From a virus, in the IMG/VR virus record IMGVR_UViG_3300013004_000143, positions 1-28,834 of that record: DNA of 28,834 nucleotides; one strand, 5' to 3'. Shown in pieces: positions 23,677-28,834 of the stretch (position 1 is its first letter; every line of letters starts with the position of its first letter). A program made the position numbers and the translations under genes. The notes below the pieces were generated by a model that searched no databases, was not told the origin of the DNA, and saw only the letters and a list, made by a program, of their open reading frames with translations.

Positions 23677-26600
23677 AACATTAAAAGGAGACCAAAGCGG
23701 AAATATCTTAGTAGAGTTTGATTATAACAACATTATACTTGTTGACCCAAACAAAGTTAAAGATAGTCAAGGTAGAATTTCAGAAAGATTAGTGGACCAT
23801 GAGAATATGGTTATGTACGCTAATTTGGAAGCTGAGTTATTACCAAGAACCAAACTTGCGGTTGGGGCATCGCCTGATAGTATAAGGACAATCTCAATTG
23901 CAAAAATTAACTTCTTAAAACCCAACAACGACGAATACCTCACAACAAATTATTATGACGAATTAACGGGTGAAAATACAGTACAGGGTAGAGGAACAAA
24001 TCAATCAAGAAAAACATACGTACCCCCTTCTAATGGTTCGAAAGGATATAATAGAATGGATACTACGACAGGCGGAGAAGATAAATCTATTGATACAGGG
24101 TTATTAGGTATTACAAGTATAAATGTAAAAATATCAGGTTCGTTTATTCCAACGGTTAATATTGAATTAGAGGACGTACAAGGTAGAGCGTTATTCCAAT
24201 TAGGTGAAAACTCACCATACGCGGCTTTCTTCCATTTACCTTATCCCCCTTTTTATTTAACACTTAAAGGTTATTACGGACAGGCGGTTAAATACCAATT
24301 AAATCTTACAAAGTTTAATGCAAGATTTAATAGTATGGGTGGAAACTATCAGGTGAGTTTAGAGTTTCAAGGATACAAATATAATATATTAAATGAAATT
24401 TCCATGGGGTATATATTGGCAACACCACATATGTACTCATCAAGATTTGATATTTCGAATAGCCCAACATCACCAAGTACTAGTTCTTCATTACAAAAAA
24501 CGGCCAGTCAACAGGGGTCTTCAGTCACAAGTGCTTCGAACAGTCAGAATGCGACTACAAAACAATTATTTGTAGAAAAAGGTTACCAAAAAATATTGGA
24601 AGTTTATAACGAGTACAAAGCGAAAAACCTTATTCCAAAAGACTTTCCAGAACTTACCCTACAACAACTAATGAATAAACTTCAAATGTTCGAACAAACA
24701 ATAATTGAGGATTACCAAAATGGAAAATCCAACGTTCAACCTTTGACAGATATAAGGAATTACCAAACTAACTTGAAGTTGGTGTATGATGTAATATACG
24801 CCGCCCCCGACTCATTCTTCGCACAATACATTAACCCAAAACCATTTATAGGTATTGACGGAACATATTACTATGCATATAAGCAATCGGTTGAGGATAG
24901 TAAACAGGAAGAGATTTTTACCAAGATGAGCGGCAAAATCAAAGAATATAATGATGTATTAGATTCAAACCCAACACTTGGAAAAGGTAGTAAAGACCCT
25001 ATAACAAATAAAATAACTCCGACAATTTTAACCGCAACAACAACCCCTGATAAAATAGATTGGGAAAAGACTACAACAGAACAAACAGGTATTGTATCCC
25101 CCACCGTAATACAAGTACAGGAACTTATTAATAGTTACGATAAGTTATTTCAACCAAAAGTCGTAGGAAGTGTAGGAACTGTTGCTAATAGTGTATTTGG
25201 TCCAAGCGCACCAGGAGAAAAGTTCTCAACTAAAGTTAATAAAACACCATCTATTGAAATAGTTAAACCATACTTCTTTGTTATAGAAGGTCAAAACAGA
25301 TTTAAGAATGTCGTTCAGGAAATGAATGCTATTGCAAACAAAAGACTTTCTGATGTAGAAACAAAGTTGTCTGAAGAACTTAAACAAAAAATAGAAGATA
25401 AGAAAACAGGTCTTGGATTTTCACCAACGGTTAGAAATATTGTTGCGGTAATCTTGGCTTCTGCAGAAGGATTTATAAGACTGATGGATGACGTACATTC
25501 TAAAGCTTGGAATGTTAAATACGACCCTGTAAGAAAGGCAGCTATTTTGAATAACAGCTCATCGGCGCCCGGTGTTGATACAAAAAATGTTGTAAACAAT
25601 ACAATTACAAACTCGGCAAACAGTACGGTACTAAATACCCCTGTATATCCTTGGCCGCACTTTTTTGTGGAAGAAATTGCGGATGATAAGAAGGGAAGGT
25701 TTCAATTGAAATATCCTGGTGACCCGTCAGTAGTTCAGTTGACTCAAGCATACAATTATGAAAAATGGCCTGAGGTTGAGTTTGTTGAAGAGTTTATAAA
25801 TGGTGCAACTAAAAAATTTGACACCCCATCAACTCAAGACGCAAACGATGTAGAAATTTATTCACCCCTTCTTAATATAAATGCGATTGAATATCCACAG
25901 TCAGATGTTATTTATGCTAACAAACAAGAGATAAAATATTTTTACGAAATATGGGAAAGACAATTTCTCACATCAAGGTATGAAAACTATGCTAGATTCA
26001 CAAAGGATAATACCTCGGATTTCGAAAACCTTGTTGATTTGATAACTGAAGTGGATTCAAAAAATATTCTCACAACCTTGGGAACAAGTAATCCTTCTCT
26101 GAATCTAAAATTAAAAGAATATAAATTTGATTCTCAAAATTATGTTGCGGTATTAAAAGCGTTCTCTAAAGATGGAACAAGTGATTCTTGGAAAAAGTTT
26201 ATCAAAGACGAATTTGTTACACCATATATAGAGTCAATCACACAATCTCCAAATCAACTTTTGACAACCGATAATTTAGGTAAAGAATCGACATCTAATG
26301 TGGATATAAAAAAGTTGGAGAACATTATAAAATCAACAATTACAAATGTACCAAAAATTATAGACATATACCCATTCACCAACTCAAGATGGACAACATC
26401 AAATTTAGTTGATTCAAGTACAATAGACACGGTATACAACACAACAAAAACTCTGAAAATAAACGAAACAACAAAGTTGATTTCGAACTATACCAATCTT
26501 AATGAGTTTGAAACTAACAGACCCGTAACTAATTTTTCATACACAGACGTTCAAAACCCATTAAACAACTCAAACGCCTTTGCACCGCAATCGTCGTCAA

Positions 26601-28834
26601 GTTTTATTAAAACCTTATATTATAACAGAACACCAAACCAATTTATACCGACAGAGGGTTTTTGTTATTTCTCAACACCAAAAAACCAAAACTCAACAAC
26701 ATTTGGGTTACTAACACCCAATTTACCAATCAAAACAACAACATCGATTCTTAATACACCTTTCTTTATAAATGCGATTCAAGAAGGTGTGGTGAATGAA
26801 AAAATTGGAAACGATAATTCATATACCTCAGCCGCATATTTGTTTATAAATTCATTACCTTTAATTTCTTTGAGGGAGAAATTGAAAAATAAAGGTAGCA
26901 AACTTTCGGACTTGGACTACATGTTCGCAACTATCAAAAAATTTGCGGCAATTCATAAAATACCGTATGCATGGATTCTGAAAATGGGTTCGATATGGCA
27001 CAGGTATAAAATATTCATTAGTGAAGGGAGAGATATTATCTCTAACAACATTTGGACTAACGCAAATTACAAGTTTAATTTTGACCCAATTTCAAGTAAT
27101 CCACAGAAAAAATATACTCTGACTGTTAATGGTAAGACGGGAACAACGATACAACTTGAAAGTTTTAATCAAAATATTACAACAGTACAAACAGGATTTT
27201 ACCCAAAACTTATAGACGATTTTAATTTCTTTTATAAGGGTTCTGTATTGTATAATACATTCTCGGATGAGGAAATACAAGATTCTTTAGATTCTGGTAT
27301 GAAATTATACAATTTCACACCTTCTAATTTAACATTAACCGAGATAAACCCTCCATCTATATTAGCGACACCCGTTAACTTTTTCACATGGAGTGTGATG
27401 TTACCAAACAACAATAGTTATTATTTTGTACCTTCATGGGGTGGAAACCAAAATCAGGTTATAGACTCTATGGTTGAGAACAATTCATTAGTTTCGGGTT
27501 CTAAGTTGATTGGTAATAACTCCGTATATAACGGCTCAACAAGATTACTTTGGTCATCACCCAACTATGGATACTTTGACGCATCACAAATAAAAAAACC
27601 AAATTATGATTCTTATGTCAACAATATTGTGGGTAGTTCAGACAATTTGAGTCCATTTGAATTATTAAATACTGATTCATATAGTAAAATAGAAGAAATA
27701 TTTTCTGTCTTTGATAAGAGTACTTTAGATTTATTCGAAACAGAGTTTATAAACTTTTCGAAACCAGTAACAAAAATAAAAGTTCCTGGTAACTCGCAGT
27801 CCGTATTATTTAGGGAACCGACAAATCAAAATCTTAACTTTACAAATTTCCAATTATTATTTAGGAATTTGATGTCTATGAGACCAAAAAATAGTAACGA
27901 AACAGAAGAACAATTTTTTAATGTTTCGATAAACGAACAACTAACTAACTTTACAAACATAATTGAAGAATTTTTGAAGTATGATGTGATTTTGAAGTTA
28001 GGTAATCCGTCTTACTATAATAGATTTATATTTGATTCTTTCTTGAAACATGTATCGGCATCTACTGTTACTGATTTAGCAACCCCCGAAATATTTGGAC
28101 CATATATTCAAAATACTCTTCCAAGTAGAAACGGAACTGTTAGTTATAATTTATCATTCAATCAAAACCCTAACACTTGGAAAGAATTATATTTGAATGT
28201 TGGTTTCTCGGAAATAATTGGGATGAAGTATTCAGATAATGGTTCTTACATTACCGATTTCTTTATTGATAACAATATTGAATTTAATGTTGATAATGTT
28301 AAAAAACTCGCACCAATAATCAAAATATATGCAACACAAAAAATAGAAAATGCTAATATAACTTCAGCATCATTTACAAATAGTTTGTTAAAGTATTTCG
28401 GAGACTGTGATTCATTACAAAATATAACTTTGGATAGAATACTTGGAACCATAAGAAAAAATCTACCAAATTATAGTGAAACGCCTGAAAAGACAATCAA
28501 TTCAAGAATAGACGGACAACAAACAAAGGCAGATGCTTGGGAAAACTTCAAATCATTAAATGACAAGTGGATTGCGGGTGGAGACTTCACAAGTAAAACC
28601 TTTTTAGAGGATATTTTATTTTTGGATAAGGCAAGTAGAAATGTTGGGGAAACCCTTTATTTGGATATTTTCTCACTAAGAAATATTCTTAACGAAAGAA
28701 GCCAATTCGAAAATATGTCTGTATATACATTCATTTCAAATTTATTGATAGAAAATAAGTTTGTGGTTATGAACCTACCGGCGTATGTTAATTTTTACAA
28801 CGTACAGGATGTCGATGGACTTAACAACAGAGTA
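23666..28834 (+). CDS. giant baseplate/tail structural protein, 3' partial (at least 1723 residues)
   Basis: Reading from ATG 23666 (MAGETLKGDQSGNILVEFDY) I found no in-frame stop up to the last base, so at least 1723 residues are encoded and the gene continues beyond the window. Residues about 150-245 form a beta-rich module: ITSINVKISGSFIPTVNIEL, then SPYAAFFHLPYPPFYLTLKG, YYGQAVKYQLNL and YQVSLEFQGYKYNILNEI. This resembles the interlocking beta-barrels of tail hub proteins. After a Ser/Thr/Gln-rich linker (about 265-300) come helical parts (KGYQKILEVYNEYKAKNLIP; EMNAIANKRLSDVETKLSEE) and a long Asn/Ser/Thr-rich remainder with aromatic patches. No enzyme motif or transmembrane segment is apparent. 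It overlaps the gp53-like gene by 11 nt and belongs to the same unit. A baseplate role is inferred from context and composition; I recognise no named family. Confidence 0.75.
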   Translation, partial: MAGETLKGDQSGNILVEFDYNNIILVDPNKVKDSQGRISERLVDHENMVMYANLEAELLPRTKLAVGASPDSIRTISIAKINFLKPNNDEYLTTNYYDELTGENTVQGRGTNQSRKTYVPPSNGSKGYNRMDTTTGGEDKSIDTGLLGITSINVKISGSFIPTVNIELEDVQGRALFQLGENSPYAAFFHLPYPPFYLTLKGYYGQAVKYQLNLTKFNARFNSMGGNYQVSLEFQGYKYNILNEISMGYILATPHMYSSRFDISNSPTSPSTSSSLQKTASQQGSSVTSASNSQNATTKQLFVEKGYQKILEVYNEYKAKNLIPKDFPELTLQQLMNKLQMFEQTIIEDYQNGKSNVQPLTDIRNYQTNLKLVYDVIYAAPDSFFAQYINPKPFIGIDGTYYYAYKQSVEDSKQEEIFTKMSGKIKEYNDVLDSNPTLGKGSKDPITNKITPTILTATTTPDKIDWEKTTTEQTGIVSPTVIQVQELINSYDKLFQPKVVGSVGTVANSVFGPSAPGEKFSTKVNKTPSIEIVKPYFFVIEGQNRFKNVVQEMNAIANKRLSDVETKLSEELKQKIEDKKTGLGFSPTVRNIVAVILASAEGFIRLMDDVHSKAWNVKYDPVRKAAILNNSSSAPGVDTKNVVNNTITNSANSTVLNTPVYPWPHFFVEEIADDKKGRFQLKYPGDPSVVQLTQAYNYEKWPEVEFVEEFINGATKKFDTPSTQDANDVEIYSPLLNINAIEYPQSDVIYANKQEIKYFYEIWERQFLTSRYENYARFTKDNTSDFENLVDLITEVDSKNILTTLGTSNPSLNLKLKEYKFDSQNYVAVLKAFSKDGTSDSWKKFIKDEFVTPYIESITQSPNQLLTTDNLGKESTSNVDIKKLENIIKSTITNVPKIIDIYPFTNSRWTTSNLVDSSTIDTVYNTTKTLKINETTKLISNYTNLNEFETNRPVTNFSYTDVQNPLNNSNAFAPQSSSSFIKTLYYNRTPNQFIPTEGFCYFSTPKNQNSTTFGLLTPNLPIKTTTSILNTPFFINAIQEGVVNEKIGNDNSYTSAAYLFINSLPLISLREKLKNKGSKLSDLDYMFATIKKFAAIHKIPYAWILKMGSIWHRYKIFISEGRDIISNNIWTNANYKFNFDPISSNPQKKYTLTVNGKTGTTIQLESFNQNITTVQTGFYPKLIDDFNFFYKGSVLYNTFSDEEIQDSLDSGMKLYNFTPSNLTLTEINPPSILATPVNFFTWSVMLPNNNSYYFVPSWGGNQNQVIDSMVENNSLVSGSKLIGNNSVYNGSTRLLWSSPNYGYFDASQIKKPNYDSYVNNIVGSSDNLSPFELLNTDSYSKIEEIFSVFDKSTLDLFETEFINFSKPVTKIKVPGNSQSVLFREPTNQNLNFTNFQLLFRNLMSMRPKNSNETEEQFFNVSINEQLTNFTNIIEEFLKYDVILKLGNPSYYNRFIFDSFLKHVSASTVTDLATPEIFGPYIQNTLPSRNGTVSYNLSFNQNPNTWKELYLNVGFSEIIGMKYSDNGSYITDFFIDNNIEFNVDNVKKLAPIIKIYATQKIENANITSASFTNSLLKYFGDCDSLQNITLDRILGTIRKNLPNYSETPEKTINSRIDGQQTKADAWENFKSLNDKWIAGGDFTSKTFLEDILFLDKASRNVGETLYLDIFSLRNILNERSQFENMSVYTFISNLLIENKFVVMNLPAYVNFYNVQDVDGLNNRV

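Noticed and set aside
24393-24575. A 60-residue plus-strand frame
   Set aside because: It lies inside the long open frame that starts at 23666, in another register, has no start context and no protein-like pattern.
1-28834. tRNA genes, CRISPR arrays, insertion sequences, integrase or attachment sites
   Set aside because: I looked at all intergenic stretches, none of which exceeds about 300 bases. They hold only A/T-rich leaders, boxes and hairpins, with no cloverleaf arms, spaced direct repeats or transposase-like frames.

Overview
The window is a 28.8 kb piece of a low-GC, T4-like contractile-tailed phage (Caudoviricetes) genome. The evidence is a family B DNA polymerase beside a recognisable T4-type neck/tail block: gp14-like and gp15-like neck/tail-completion proteins, a gp18-like sheath, a gp19-like tube, a gp26-like hub assembly protein, a tape measure of gp29 size and a gp53-like LysM-fold baseplate protein. 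Almost no start codon has a Shine-Dalgarno sequence and leaders are A/T rich. This is how Bacteroidota messages usually look, so a Bacteroidota host is a reasonable inference, but the sequence does not prove it. I see no tRNA, rRNA, CRISPR array, insertion sequence, integrase or attachment site.

Layout. (1) Positions 1-2419, plus strand: a two-domain glycosyltransferase cut by the window start, then a small BppU-like structural candidate. (2) 2440-5312, plus: a structured leader and the DNA polymerase. (3) 5299-8572, minus: a SNF2-type helicase, a probable neck protein and a small beta-rich protein. (4) 8618-10598, plus: gp14-like, a conserved small protein and gp15-like, coupled by overlapping stop/start codons. 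(5) 10590-10760, minus: a 56-residue ribbon-helix-helix protein. (6) 10880-18285, plus: sheath, HAD-type hydrolase, tube, gp26-like protein with an overlapping 59-residue reading frame, and tape measure; hairpins follow the sheath, the tube and the small frame. (7) 18323-28834, plus: three coupled baseplate/tail genes, two of them giant (1676 and at least 1723 residues), the last running off the window.

How the genes work together. Regions 4, 6 and 7 encode most of a contractile tail: tube and sheath, tape measure with assembly proteins, neck closure, and a baseplate much larger than that of T4. Strong hairpins with T-tracts follow the two genes expected at highest copy number, sheath and tube. 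A shared TATTTAT box precedes nearly every first gene of a transcription unit and is absent from translationally coupled genes, which suggests a phage late-promoter element. In four cases it ends exactly 4 nt before the ATG, predicting leaderless or nearly leaderless mRNA.

Most worth a second look: the TATTTAT/ATG spacing, the overlapping small frame at 16371-16550 (possible programmed frameshift), an OmpA-like domain in the 1676-residue protein, the hairpin and mini-ORF in the polymerase leader, a terminator touching the start codon at 15668, and the antisense ribbon-helix-helix gene. I find no clear evidence of a wholly new multi-gene system such as defence or anti-defence.
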